Assembly (NCBI RefSeq): GCF_026163565.1
Contig: NZ_JAPDKN010000014.1
Location: forward strand, 1-64,000
DNA: 64,000 nt
Direction: 5' to 3'
DNA from: Chryseobacterium sp. YIM B08800
GTDB taxonomy: Bacteria > Bacteroidota > Bacteroidia > Flavobacteriales > Weeksellaceae
This document shows positions 55,062-63,906 of this stretch, in pieces; positions within the stretch are counted from its first letter, which is position 1, and each line of letters opens with the position of its first letter. The position numbers and the translations under genes were made by a program. The notes under the pieces were generated by a model. The model was not told the origin of the DNA and ran no database searches. It was given only the letters and a program-made list of their open reading frames with translations.

Positions 55062-55748
55062 ATGAAAAAACCAGTGATTGCTATTGATGGCTTTTCTTCT
55101 ACCGGAAAAAGTTCTATCTCAAAAATTATTGCCGAAAAATTGGGCATTGTTCATTTAGATACCGGTGCTTTATATCGAGGGATTACATGGTTTGCTCTGC
55201 AAAACTGTATGGATGAGGACGGTACTATTAATTTGCCTTTACTTTTCAAATCATTTCATTTAATAGATCTTGAATTTAAAAAAGAAGAAGATGAATTGGT
55301 TCTTTTGCTTAATCATATCAATATTTCCAAAGAAATTCGCAGCAATGAAGTTTCTGAAAATGTCAGCTTAATTGCAAAGCAAAAAGAAGTAAGAGATTTT
55401 TTGCTTGATGCACAAAGATTAATTGCAAAAAACGGCGGTGTAATTATGGACGGACGAGATATCGGAACCGTAGTTTTACCCGATGCCGATTTTAAATTTT
55501 TTCTTACCGCAAGTATTGACGAACGCACAAAACGCAGATACAGTGAACTTTTATCTTTAGGAATTGAAGCTGATGAGGCTCATGTGAAAGAAAATCTTAT
55601 AGAAAGAGACCGTATTGACAGTGAAAGAGAGATCTCGCCATTGCGACAGGCAGAAGATGCGATCTTAATTGACAATACAAACCTGACAAAAAGTCAAACT
55701 ATCGAAAGCATATTGCAATATCTTACAAAAATTAACAATTTTTATTAG
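55062..55748 (+). CDS. cmk: Cytidylate kinase
   Basis: A 228-residue (d)CMP kinase. The P-loop is IAIDGFSSTGKSSISK, with Asn/Ser substitutions tolerated by the family; further motifs are LDTGALYRGITWFAL, MDGRDIGTVVLPDADFKFFL (20 or fewer shown) and RIDSEREISPL near the C-terminus. It phosphorylates CMP and dCMP. It lies 81 bases after porQ with no terminator, so co-transcription is likely. Confidence 0.96.
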   Translation: MKKPVIAIDGFSSTGKSSISKIIAEKLGIVHLDTGALYRGITWFALQNCMDEDGTINLPLLFKSFHLIDLEFKKEEDELVLLLNHINISKEIRSNEVSENVSLIAKQKEVRDFLLDAQRLIAKNGGVIMDGRDIGTVVLPDADFKFFLTASIDERTKRRYSELLSLGIEADEAHVKENLIERDRIDSEREISPLRQAEDAILIDNTNLTKSQTIESILQYLTKINNFY

Positions 55749-55827
55749 TCACAAACCTCGATTGGTATGTTAATTGTAACCTTTTAAAACGAAAACTAGT
55801 ATTTATTAACTATTAAAAAAACAAAAA

Positions 55828-56175
55828 ATGTCTAGAAAAGGAAATAATACAGCAGGTATTTTGGCAGGACTTTTAGCAGGTGCTGCAGCAGGTGTAATTT
55901 TAGGTATGCTTTATGCTCCTGAAGAAGGAAAAGAAACAAGAAAAAAAATCAGAACAAAAGCTGGAGATCTGAAAGATCAGGCTAAAAATAAATATGGTGA
56001 AGTATCTGAAAAAGTAAAAGATCAGTACGACAGTATCTCTTCTACTTTCAAAGAAACTGCCAATAATGTAGCGCATACTGTAAAAGATGGGTATGACAAA
56101 TACAAAGATCAAATTGTTTCTAAAACTACCGATATGGTAAAAGATGTAGAATCTGGATTGAACGATCTTAAATAA
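55828..56175 (+). CDS. YtxH domain-containing stress protein
   Basis: A 115-residue protein. A Gly/Ala-rich hydrophobic segment (GILAGLLAGAAAGVILGMLY) is followed by APEEGKETRKKIRTKAGDLK and an amphipathic Lys/Asp-rich helix with 11-residue-like periodicity, typical of YtxH/apolipophorin-like proteins linked to general stress. It heads a cluster of small envelope proteins. No good promoter is seen; a terminator follows. Confidence 0.88.
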   Translation: MSRKGNNTAGILAGLLAGAAAGVILGMLYAPEEGKETRKKIRTKAGDLKDQAKNKYGEVSEKVKDQYDSISSTFKETANNVAHTVKDGYDKYKDQIVSKTTDMVKDVESGLNDLK

Positions 56176-56198
56176 TTGTATTTAATTTAATTAAATAT

Positions 56199-56233
56199 AA
56201 AAAAGGAACTTTAGGTAAAAGAGTTCCTTTTTT
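56199..56233 (+). terminator. Terminator between ytxH-like gene and holin-like gene
   Basis: AAAAAAGGAACT (56199-56210) pairs with AGTTCCTTTTTT (56222-56233) around an 11-base loop. Confidence 0.8.
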
Positions 56234-56258
56234 TGTAACTTTTAAAAAAAATATAAGG

Positions 56259-56567
56259 ATGATTGAAACAATTAAAGAATACGCATCTAAGAGAATAGAT
56301 TTGCTAAAAATTGAGGCCACAGAAAAATCTTCAATTTCTGCAGGTGTTATTGCCTATCTAGTGATATTGTTGGTGGCTTTTGGCTTTTTTATCATTCTTT
56401 TCAATTTTGGTTTAGCGTTTCTTATTGGCAAGGCTTTAGACAATTATTCATACGGATTTCTGATTGTTGCGGCATTTTATTTTGTAGTGATGCTTTTAGT
56501 TGCTACCTTTAAGAAAAGAATCGTGAATATGGTAGCAAATAAAGTAATAGAATTCTTAAATCACTAA
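56259..56567 (+). CDS. Phage-holin-3_6-like (YqjE-type) membrane protein
   Basis: A 102-residue protein with an amphipathic start (MIETIKEYASKRIDLLKIEA) and two hydrophobic segments (about 30-55 and 68-90). This matches the holin-like family commonly found beside YtxH-type genes in bacterial chromosomes. No phage gene is nearby, so a lysis role is unlikely; envelope stress is inferred. The next gene starts three bases after its stop. Confidence 0.85.
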   Translation: MIETIKEYASKRIDLLKIEATEKSSISAGVIAYLVILLVAFGFFIILFNFGLAFLIGKALDNYSYGFLIVAAFYFVVMLLVATFKKRIVNMVANKVIEFLNH

Positions 56568-56570
56568 ACT

Positions 56571-57068
56571 ATGGGCAGAAATTACGAGAGTCTGGAAGAA
56601 CTTAAAAGAAAAAAGAAACTTTTAAAAGATGAAATACATGATCTGGAAGCGCTTTTGACTTTTAAAAATACAAAAGAAAGCTTGAGTGCATTTACCAATG
56701 GTCTCAGTGATCAATATCTTCAGGAAAAAGTAGATGATGATGGTGAAGAGAAAACGGTGATTAGAAAAGATGTAATCGCAAAACAGCTTACTTCCGAAGT
56801 AAAAGGAATGTTGCTGAATAAAAACACAGCCGTAGGATTAGCCAGTTCTGCTTTTAGCGGTAATGCTATAGATGGAATCATCAAACTTGGAGTAACCGCT
56901 TTAGTTGCCAATTACGCAAAGAAAAATATGAAAAGTTCAAATTGGAAAAAGAAAGTTTTAGGAGCTGCACTAATCTACGTTGCACCAATTGCTTTGAAAT
57001 TTGTTCGAAAAAAATTAGAAAATTACCAAAAAACAAAAAGTGTATCCAGCATGGAGCAACTTATATAA
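56571..57068 (+). CDS. Hypothetical protein of the YtxH/holin cluster
   Basis: A 165-residue protein with an N-terminal coiled coil (SLEELKRKKKLLKDEIHDLE), a polar middle part, then moderately hydrophobic helices (for example AIDGIIKLGVTALVANYA and VLGAALIYVAPIALKFV) that may insert into or lie on the membrane. It is close after the holin-like gene and probably co-transcribed. The family is not recognised. Confidence 0.78.
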   Translation: MGRNYESLEELKRKKKLLKDEIHDLEALLTFKNTKESLSAFTNGLSDQYLQEKVDDDGEEKTVIRKDVIAKQLTSEVKGMLLNKNTAVGLASSAFSGNAIDGIIKLGVTALVANYAKKNMKSSNWKKKVLGAALIYVAPIALKFVRKKLENYQKTKSVSSMEQLI

Positions 57069-57072
57069 ATTT

Positions 57073-57155
57073 GTTTGAGAGTTTTAGAGTCGGAGCATTT
57101 TAGTGTTTTACATACTCTCCCACTCTAAAACCCTCCAACACTATGGCTCTCAAAC
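57073..57155. terminator. Two-tier inverted repeat between convergent genes
   Basis: GTTTGAGAG (57073-57081) matches CTCTCAAAC (57147-57155), and GTTTTAGAGT (57081-57090) matches ACTCTAAAAC (57122-57131). The outer right arm includes the trmH-like stop codon. It probably serves both strands as a terminator. Confidence 0.55.
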
Positions 57156-57875
57156 TTTGAAGAGCTGTCCCAAAATTATTCCTGCAGCCATAGAAACATT
57201 CAGACTTTCTGTAGACTGCGATTTTCCAAATCTTGGAATACTTATTTTTTTGTGAAGAAGTTTTTCTGTATCATCGCGCATTCCGTTTCCTTCGTTTCCT
57301 AAAATCAGATTGATTTTCTTTGGTTTTTCGAAATGATAAATATTTTCTCCTTCCATATCGGTTCCCACATTGATATTTTCGGTTGTTGAAAGGTATTCTG
57401 CCAAATTGCAATACACAATATTTACTCTGGTAAAAGAACCCATTGTTGCCTGAATAACCTTTGGATTGTAAAAATCTACGGTATCTTCACTGCAGATAAT
57501 CTGTTCAATTCCAAACCAGTCTGCCAAACGGATAATTGTTCCGAGATTTCCCGGATCCTGAATTCCATCTAAAATCAATTGAAAATCTTTGTCAGTAAAC
57601 TCAGACTTTTCTAATAACTCACAAACTGCTACAGAATCTTTAGGATTTTGTAAAAAACTTATTTTTTTTAGTTCATTTTCAGTAATCTGTGTAAATTGAA
57701 CATCTTTGGACAGAAAATTGTTAGGTTCTGTAGAAAATATTTCTTTAATTTTAAAGTTAGAATTAGGAAGTTCAAGAATAGTTTTATTCCCTTCAACCAA
57801 AAACAAGTTGTATTTTTGTCTGAACTTCTTTTTATCTAAAGATTGTAAAATTTTAATTGTATGAGCTGTAAGCAT
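57150..57875 (-). CDS. TrmH/SpoU family RNA methyltransferase
   Basis: A 241-residue SPOUT methyltransferase. The N-terminal substrate-binding domain (KFRQKYNLFLVEGNKTILEL) is followed by the knotted catalytic domain with LILDGIQDPGNLGTIIRLAD (motif 1), LILGNEGNGM (motif 2) and SIPRFGKSQSTESLNVSMAA (motif 3, SAM-binding knot). It methylates ribose 2'-OH in rRNA or tRNA; the target is unknown. The ATG at 57875 is chosen over one six codons upstream. Its 5' end overlaps the divergent tamL gene by 15 bases. Confidence 0.92.
   Translation of the reverse strand: MLTAHTIKILQSLDKKKFRQKYNLFLVEGNKTILELPNSNFKIKEIFSTEPNNFLSKDVQFTQITENELKKISFLQNPKDSVAVCELLEKSEFTDKDFQLILDGIQDPGNLGTIIRLADWFGIEQIICSEDTVDFYNPKVIQATMGSFTRVNIVYCNLAEYLSTTENINVGTDMEGENIYHFEKPKKINLILGNEGNGMRDDTEKLLHKKISIPRFGKSQSTESLNVSMAAGIILGQLFKV
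57811..57818 (+). promoter_or_regulatory. tamL -7 element inside the trmH-like gene
   Basis: TATTTTTG, 42 bases before the tamL ATG, lies within the coding part of the divergent gene. No clear -33. Confidence 0.55.
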
Positions 57876-60464
57876 TTTAAGAATTCTCCTCAAAAATATT
57901 ATAAAATAATATCATTTGCAACATTTGTAGGTTTACTTTATGCATGCAGTACTACAAAAAAAGTTCCGGATGGTGAATATCTGCTTACTAAAAACAATTT
58001 TGAATTTGAAGATAAAAAACAGTTTTTCGATGATGAGCTGGAAGATTATGTACAGCAAAAGCCCAATAAGAAGCAGTTGCTTTTCATGCCGTTAAGTCTT
58101 CTTTTATACAATGCTGCCAATCCTAAATACGATACAATTCTTAATGAATATATGACGTATCCGAGTGAGATGAGAAATCAGAAACTTAGAGATTCTCTTT
58201 TCATTAAATATAATATGCAGAGCAGTGTTGGGAAAAGCCTCTTCATGGACAGATTATATCACAATTGGGGAACTCCGCCGGTAATTTTAGATCAGACAAG
58301 AACTGAAAAAAGTGCGCAGTCAATTGAAAAAAGAATGACCTACAGAGGTTTTTGGGATGCAGAAGTAAAATACGCTCATAAGCTTGATTCAGCATCTAAA
58401 AAAGCATCTGTAAACTATTCTATTAAGCACAACAGTCCCACAAATATTAAAGAATATTATTATCATATTCCAGATCTAGGAATTAAAGGACTTTATCAGC
58501 AAAAAATGCATGAAAGTTTGGTAAGAAGCGGGCAATTGCTTGATCAAACGGTTTTAGAAAAAGAAATTACCCGAATCAACGACTGGATGCGTGAAAACGG
58601 ATATTATAGATTCAATGCAGGAAATGATGAAGTAGGTTTTGTGGCAGATTCACTTTTAAGCAGAAAAGAAGTTCCGCTGGTTTTAGAAATTCGTAAAGAC
58701 TCCATCAATCGCCCTTACAAAAGAGCGACTTTTGGAAATATAGATGTCGCAATTGTCGATCATCATTCAGATTTTCCAAAAAGAACGGTGAAAGATAGCC
58801 TTAGAAGAATTAGATTTCATAAAATGAATGAAAATTATAAGACTTCTGCGTTATGGAGAACGATTATTGTTGATAGCAAAACTGTCTATGATCAGAAAAA
58901 ATTAGATCTTACCAAGAGAAATCTTTTGGCGATGAATAATTTTAGCATCCTTAAAGCCAGAGATTCTTTGAGACAAGGCGGTACAACTGCACCAAATGAC
59001 AGTATTGTAGATGTTTTATATATCTTGAAACCTTTAGATAAATATGAGTTAAAAGTAGGAACGGATGTTAATTACTCGCAGTTACTCAACTTAGGAGTTT
59101 CTCCTTCTGTAGATCTTACAACCCGAAATGTATTTCGTGGTGCAGAAAACTTGACAACGAGTGTTGCAGGGACTTTTGGGTCAATCAGAAATCCTAAAAA
59201 TTTAGATAAAAGAATTTTAGCTTACGAATATTCGGCGCAGGCTTCATTAAGCTTTCCAAGATTATTGCTACCATTTAATTATTATAAGCTTATTCCTAAA
59301 AGATATACTCCTACATCATCAATTGTTTTGGGAGCTTCGGTGCAGAACAATATCGGTTTGGGAAGAACCAACTTTAATACAGGTTTAAACTATTTTGCGA
59401 ATGTTAATGATCAGGTTTCTCACAGATTAACACTCTTTAATACCCTTTTCAGTTTAACTAAAAATAAAGACAGCTATTACGATTTCTTCGTAAATGATGA
59501 TGTGGTAAGACAAACTGTTTTTGATGATTATTTTATTTCTAACCCTCAAATTAAGCAAGATTTTGAGTCCGGAATTTTATCGAGAGACCAGGTTTCAGAA
59601 AAAATTATTAGTGATTTAGGATATGCGGCATCTGCGGCAACCGATCCAAAAAGAGCTGACGATTTACTTTCTTTTCTGGGAACGATTGTTAATAAAGACA
59701 GACAGACTCAGGATGTTCTTATTTCATCGATGATTTATAATTTTATTTATAATGAAATTGGTAAAAAAGATTATCCTAATGCTTTTTATTTTAACGGAAA
59801 AGTGGAATTGGCAGGAAATATTCCAAGTATTTTTAATCAGAAAAGACAAGATGACGGTGGAATTTTAAGAAGTCCTGAAAGAACAATTTTCGGAATTCCT
59901 TATGCGCAGTTTGTGAAATTTGATTTTGATGTAAGAAAATATTTTAAATTTAATGGAAATCAGACTTTAGCATTACGACAGTTTATCGGAGTAGGTATTC
60001 CTTACGGAAATTCTTCGTCGATGCCGTTTGTAAGGTCATATTTCAATGGAGGCTCTAACGATATCCGAGCTTGGGTTGCATTTGGTGGTTTAGGACCAGG
60101 AGGTTCTCAGATTGACGAAAAAGTGCGTACTTATTTGATGGGGAATATTAAACTGACAACCAATATAGAATATAGAATTCCGTTTACTGAGATGTATGAA
60201 GGTGCTATTTTCACCGATATCGGAAACGTTTGGAATACTGAAAACAATGGTTTTGATGATCAGTTTAAATTCAATAAATTTATCAGAGAAATGGGTATTG
60301 GTAGCGGATTTGGACTTAGAGTTAACGTTGCTTACATTACCTTAAGAGTAGATTTAGCTTATAAAATTTACGACCCAAATAAACCTGATGGTGATAAATG
60401 GAGATTCCATGATATTAAACCTTTGAAACCTACCTTAAATATCGCTTTCGGATATCCTTTCTAA
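57861..60464 (+). CDS. tamL: BamA/TamA-type outer membrane lipoprotein, TamL
   Basis: An 867-residue outer membrane protein. A lipobox (VGLLYAC, Cys29) marks the lipidated TamL variant found in Bacteroidota. POTRA-like domains occupy about 30-370, and a C-terminal BamA-like barrel follows, with FVRSYFNGGSNDIRAW and the final-strand region up to FGYPF. It is thought to work with TamB in envelope assembly. The first 15 bases overlap the divergent methyltransferase gene, and its stop overlaps the convergent sanA-like gene by four bases. Confidence 0.92.
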   Translation: MSCKHFKNSPQKYYKIISFATFVGLLYACSTTKKVPDGEYLLTKNNFEFEDKKQFFDDELEDYVQQKPNKKQLLFMPLSLLLYNAANPKYDTILNEYMTYPSEMRNQKLRDSLFIKYNMQSSVGKSLFMDRLYHNWGTPPVILDQTRTEKSAQSIEKRMTYRGFWDAEVKYAHKLDSASKKASVNYSIKHNSPTNIKEYYYHIPDLGIKGLYQQKMHESLVRSGQLLDQTVLEKEITRINDWMRENGYYRFNAGNDEVGFVADSLLSRKEVPLVLEIRKDSINRPYKRATFGNIDVAIVDHHSDFPKRTVKDSLRRIRFHKMNENYKTSALWRTIIVDSKTVYDQKKLDLTKRNLLAMNNFSILKARDSLRQGGTTAPNDSIVDVLYILKPLDKYELKVGTDVNYSQLLNLGVSPSVDLTTRNVFRGAENLTTSVAGTFGSIRNPKNLDKRILAYEYSAQASLSFPRLLLPFNYYKLIPKRYTPTSSIVLGASVQNNIGLGRTNFNTGLNYFANVNDQVSHRLTLFNTLFSLTKNKDSYYDFFVNDDVVRQTVFDDYFISNPQIKQDFESGILSRDQVSEKIISDLGYAASAATDPKRADDLLSFLGTIVNKDRQTQDVLISSMIYNFIYNEIGKKDYPNAFYFNGKVELAGNIPSIFNQKRQDDGGILRSPERTIFGIPYAQFVKFDFDVRKYFKFNGNQTLALRQFIGVGIPYGNSSSMPFVRSYFNGGSNDIRAWVAFGGLGPGGSQIDEKVRTYLMGNIKLTTNIEYRIPFTEMYEGAIFTDIGNVWNTENNGFDDQFKFNKFIREMGIGSGFGLRVNVAYITLRVDLAYKIYDPNKPDGDKWRFHDIKPLKPTLNIAFGYPF
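57891..57921 (-). promoter_or_regulatory. Promoter of the trmH-like gene inside tamL
   Basis: On the minus strand TTG (57919-57921), 20-base spacer, TATTTTTG (57891-57898), 16 bases before the ATG at 57875. It lies in the tamL signal-peptide codons. Confidence 0.72.
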
Positions 60465-61078
60465 TCAGGAGAAATTCCAAAAATAAAATAAACTACAGCG
60501 GCCACTCTTGCAAGTATTTCGCGGGATTGGTTTCTGTAGTAACTCTCTGGTTTTGTAACATCTTGTGCATCAAAACCTAAAGCATTCATGTTATTGTTTC
60601 TTGCAAAAAATAATGCTCTCAAATTATGAAACCCCTGAGAAACAATAATCACATTTTTCTTATTGTAAACATCTTTACAACGTAAAATACTTTTATACGT
60701 ATTAAAACCTTCAGGATCTTCTATGATGATTTCTTCGGGCACACCTTCCTGATAAATCAGATAATTTTTCATTGCGGCAGGTTCATTATATCCTTTACTT
60801 TTTTCGCCGCTTACAATGATTTTTTTAATTTTTCCATGATGATACAACAATGCAGTGGCATCCATCCTTTTGGTAAAATACGGATTAGAAAGTCCGGAAC
60901 GCATTCTTGGAGAGGTTCCTAAAACCAAAGCAACTTCTCTTGGCGGAATTTTTGAGATCTTGGTATAAGTTCTTCCATTGGTAAGACCGAAAACCCAGGC
61001 ATTAGATAAACATATCAGAAGAAAAACAATTTCTACTGACACAAAAAATAATTTGAATATGTTTCTGATGATTCTCAA
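60461..61078 (-). CDS. SanA/YdcF-like (DUF218) membrane protein
   Basis: A 205-residue protein with one N-terminal membrane segment and a DUF218 domain (ALVLGTSPRMRSGLSNPYFT, IIVSGEKSKGYNEPAAMKNY, IVSQGFHNLRALFFAR), as in SanA, the vancomycin-exclusion protein that affects the outer membrane barrier. The reaction is unknown. It overlaps the upstream reductase by four bases and converges with tamL with a four-base overlap, so no terminator lies between them. Confidence 0.88.
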   Translation of the reverse strand: MRIIRNIFKLFFVSVEIVFLLICLSNAWVFGLTNGRTYTKISKIPPREVALVLGTSPRMRSGLSNPYFTKRMDATALLYHHGKIKKIIVSGEKSKGYNEPAAMKNYLIYQEGVPEEIIIEDPEGFNTYKSILRCKDVYNKKNVIIVSQGFHNLRALFFARNNNMNALGFDAQDVTKPESYYRNQSREILARVAAVVYFIFGISPD

Positions 61079-62199
61079 TTGAAATCAAAGTTAAGCTTTA
61101 TTTTCTTAGTTTTTGCAATTGACATACACGCTAATATTTTGCCTTGAGCTTCCTCTTTTTCGGTAAGATATTCGTTTTCCAAAAGTTCTACTTCGCCTTC
61201 TTCTACAGTACATTCGCAGCTTCCACAAATCCCTGATTTGCAGGAATAAGGAACCGGGAATTTCTGAATCAAAAGCTGTTGAAGAATTTTCTCACGATTA
61301 TTTGAAAGTACCGTTTGATAATTTTTCCCTAAAAGCTGGAAATCTACCTCTACATTTTCTATCAATGGAAATTCTTTTTCTACAGGATAAATATCATCAT
61401 TAAATTCTTCAAACAATTCAAAGTGAATATTCTTTTTCGGGATTCCATGATGATAACACGCATTGGCTAAAGTTTTTATCATCTCCCCTTTTCCACAAAT
61501 TAAAACTTCGTCCACAGCATCCCAAATCGTAGATTCTTCATCAGTATCATCCAAATGCAAAATTTGATTGATAATTAAATTCAATTTTTTGGCATCTAAT
61601 CTTCCATAGAAAAACTGATCTGCCGTTTTTTCCTGCGAATAAAAATAGAAAATCTGCAGTCTGTTGTGGTGTTGCTTCGCAAGATTATCTAAAAGATCAC
61701 GGTAAACAAGTTCTTCAGAACTTTTATTTCCAAGAAAAAGAAACAGTCTTGTTCTCGGTTCGTTATGAAGGATATTTTTAAAATGGCTTAAAATCGGAGT
61801 AATTCCAATTCCTGCAGCAAAACCTACAATCGTTCTGAATTCGCTGGGTTTAGAAACTAAAGTAAATCTGCCATTGGGTTCGCTCACAAGCAATTCATCA
61901 CCTATCTGGTAATTTTTATAAAGCTGTGCTGTTGCACCGTTTTCAGAATTTATTTTAATTCCTAAAGTTATTTTTTTCTCATACGGAGCCGAAGTCATCG
62001 AGTAATCATTAATCACTTCTTTTCCTTCAGCATTGAATTTTATACTTACAAACTGCCCTGCTTCAAACGTGAATTTTTCTTTTAAATCCTCCGGGATTTC
62101 AAGCTCCAGCGAAAAAGTATTTTTGGTCAGGTCTTCCTTTTTAGCTATTTTTAGGCGGTGAAACTGCGTCAGTTTTCCTTTATAGATTTGTTGTTCCAT
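61075..62199 (-). CDS. Ferredoxin-NADP reductase-type flavoprotein with C-terminal 2Fe-2S domain
   Basis: A 374-residue electron-transfer protein. An FAD-binding domain (about 1-105; INDYSMTSAP), an NAD(P)H-binding domain (IVGFAAGIGITPILSHFKNI) and a plant-type 2Fe-2S ferredoxin domain with Cys in SCKSGICGSCECTV plus a fourth Cys in LACMS follow each other. This is the PaaE-like layout of oxygenase reductases. No oxygenase is nearby, so the partner is unknown. It is first in a two-gene operon with the SanA-like gene. Confidence 0.9.
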   Translation of the reverse strand: MEQQIYKGKLTQFHRLKIAKKEDLTKNTFSLELEIPEDLKEKFTFEAGQFVSIKFNAEGKEVINDYSMTSAPYEKKITLGIKINSENGATAQLYKNYQIGDELLVSEPNGRFTLVSKPSEFRTIVGFAAGIGITPILSHFKNILHNEPRTRLFLFLGNKSSEELVYRDLLDNLAKQHHNRLQIFYFYSQEKTADQFFYGRLDAKKLNLIINQILHLDDTDEESTIWDAVDEVLICGKGEMIKTLANACYHHGIPKKNIHFELFEEFNDDIYPVEKEFPLIENVEVDFQLLGKNYQTVLSNNREKILQQLLIQKFPVPYSCKSGICGSCECTVEEGEVELLENEYLTEKEEAQGKILACMSIAKTKKIKLNFDFN

Positions 62200-62208
62200 A
62201 CTTCATTT

Positions 62209-62216
62209 CAAAAATA
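62209..62216 (-). promoter_or_regulatory. -7 element of the reductase-sanA operon
   Basis: TATTTTTG on the minus strand, nine bases before the ATG at 62199. The transcript leader would be very short. Confidence 0.6.
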
Positions 62217-62319
62217 AATAAAAAATAATTAGAAAACCGACCTTCATCCAACTTTCTTACAACAAAACCAATGAGAAATACCTTTCGTATATTTCATTTT
62301 TAACAAAGAAAACTTATTT

Positions 62320-62883
62320 ATGAAAAAAATAATTTTGACTGCAATTTTAGCAACTGTTCTTATCGGTTGTAAAAAAGAAGCTGAAAAAACGGAAGAAAAT
62401 ATCAGCACAGCAGATTCTACAAGTATTCAGGATACTGCACAGCCAGAAGTGGCAAATATCTCTTTAAAATCTGTTTCTACGCAACAAACTGCTGACTTTT
62501 TACAAAAGAAAAACGATACATTATATGTGACCAATTTTTTTGCAACCTGGTGTGGACCATGTGTAAAAGAAATTTCTCATTTTAAAAAGAAAATTGAAGA
62601 GCTGAAAGATCAGCCTGTAAAAATTACTTTTGTAAGCTTAGATCAAAAAGAAATTTGGAATACTGAAGTTCCTCGTTTTACTCTAGAGCACGGAATTCAG
62701 GATTATACTGTTCTTTTAGACGGCCAACTTTTGGATGGAAATTTTTTCACAAGTAATTTTAAACAATGGACAGGAAACGCAATTCCGTTTACATTTATGA
62801 GAAGAGGCGACAAAACTGACGAAACATTAGGAATGATCAGTGAAGAGCAGCTCAACGAAAAAATTTCTTCTCTTTTAAAATAA
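62320..62883 (+). CDS. TlpA/ResA-like thioredoxin lipoprotein
   Basis: A 187-residue periplasmic lipoprotein (lipobox LIGC, Cys17), then an acidic Thr/Ser linker and a thioredoxin domain with the active site ATWCGPCVKE. Cis-Pro lies in AIPFTF. Unlike the paralogue at 7062 it keeps both cysteines, so disulfide reduction is expected, for example of apocytochromes or metal-binding proteins. A near-consensus TATATTTC lies at 62288-62295. The permease gene starts 21 bases later. Confidence 0.9.
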   Translation: MKKIILTAILATVLIGCKKEAEKTEENISTADSTSIQDTAQPEVANISLKSVSTQQTADFLQKKNDTLYVTNFFATWCGPCVKEISHFKKKIEELKDQPVKITFVSLDQKEIWNTEVPRFTLEHGIQDYTVLLDGQLLDGNFFTSNFKQWTGNAIPFTFMRRGDKTDETLGMISEEQLNEKISSLLK

Positions 62884-62903
62884 AAGTTAAGCAGTAATTC
62901 GAA

Positions 62904-63875
62904 ATGTCTAAAAAATTTAAGATCCTGTGTTTATTTTTACTGATTGCAGTTATTTTGACAGCGATCATTAATCTAAATACAGGATTTTTGTCTTTAAATC
63001 TTCAGGATTTTTTCCTGGATTCTACCAACAGTCAGATTGCTGAAATTCGGGTAAATCGTGTTTTGGTCATGCTTTTAGCAGGGATTTCAATTCCAACCTC
63101 TGGTTTTTTGATGCAGGAATATTTTCAAAATCCTCTTGCGGGACCAGATATTTTAGGAATTACCTCTGTCGCAAGTTTATCAGTTGCATTCTATATTTTC
63201 TTTTCACACAATATTTTACTGCCTGAATTTCTTCAAAATAGTTTTCTCAGTTTGTCTGCAATTATCGGAAGTTTGCTGTTGATGCTCGTTTTGCTGTCGA
63301 TGTCAAATAAATTTCAGGATAAATCTTATCTGATCATTTTCGGATTTTTGGTATCGGCTTTTGCTGGAGCTATTGTTTCTCTTCTTCAGTTTTATGCAGA
63401 AAATCAAAGCTTAAAAAATTATATTTTATGGTCTTTCGGAGCCAATAATATGGTGTCGAGAAATCAGATTATCGTTCTTGCTATTTTAGTTTTTATCGGA
63501 TTATTAATTTGCTTTAAAACCATAAAACCCTTAATCGGAAATTCTCTTGGAAGTTCATACGCACAGAGTTTAGGAGTTAATTTAAATCATTTGAAATTAA
63601 TGATCATTATTGCTTCTTCTTTACTTTCTGCTTCAGTTACAGCATTTTTAGGACCTATTTTGTTCATTGGGATTATTGTTCCTCATTTCTGCAGATTGAT
63701 TTATAATCCTGCAAAACTTTGGCAGCAATGGATTTTGAATATGTTTTTAGGAATGTTGATGATGTTATTATTTTCAGTGGTTGCCGAAAAAACACAAATT
63801 CCTTTAAATGTGATTAGTTCAGTTTTTGGTATTCCTGTGATTTTAATGATGCTTTTGAAACAGAATAAAGTGTAA
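62904..63875 (+). CDS. FecCD-type iron/siderophore/cobalamin ABC permease
   Basis: A 323-residue inner membrane permease of the BtuC/FecC/FhuB family with about ten hydrophobic segments. Signatures are EIRVNRVLVMLLAGISIPTS, LAGPDILGITSVASLSVAF (20 or fewer each) and the ATPase-contacting GPILFIGIIVPHFCRL. It would import siderophore, haem or cobalamin with a binding protein and ATPase, neither of which is visible before the window ends. It may be linked to the TlpA-like gene just upstream. Confidence 0.92.
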   Translation: MSKKFKILCLFLLIAVILTAIINLNTGFLSLNLQDFFLDSTNSQIAEIRVNRVLVMLLAGISIPTSGFLMQEYFQNPLAGPDILGITSVASLSVAFYIFFSHNILLPEFLQNSFLSLSAIIGSLLLMLVLLSMSNKFQDKSYLIIFGFLVSAFAGAIVSLLQFYAENQSLKNYILWSFGANNMVSRNQIIVLAILVFIGLLICFKTIKPLIGNSLGSSYAQSLGVNLNHLKLMIIIASSLLSASVTAFLGPILFIGIIVPHFCRLIYNPAKLWQQWILNMFLGMLMMLLFSVVAEKTQIPLNVISSVFGIPVILMMLLKQNKV

Positions 63876-63906
63876 ATGTGAATGAGTCAATAGTTAATTT
63901 TAAATA

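Noticed and set aside
55828..57068. Prophage remnant suggested by the holin-like gene
   Set aside because: No other phage gene is present, and YtxH-holin-like clusters are normal chromosomal stress genes.
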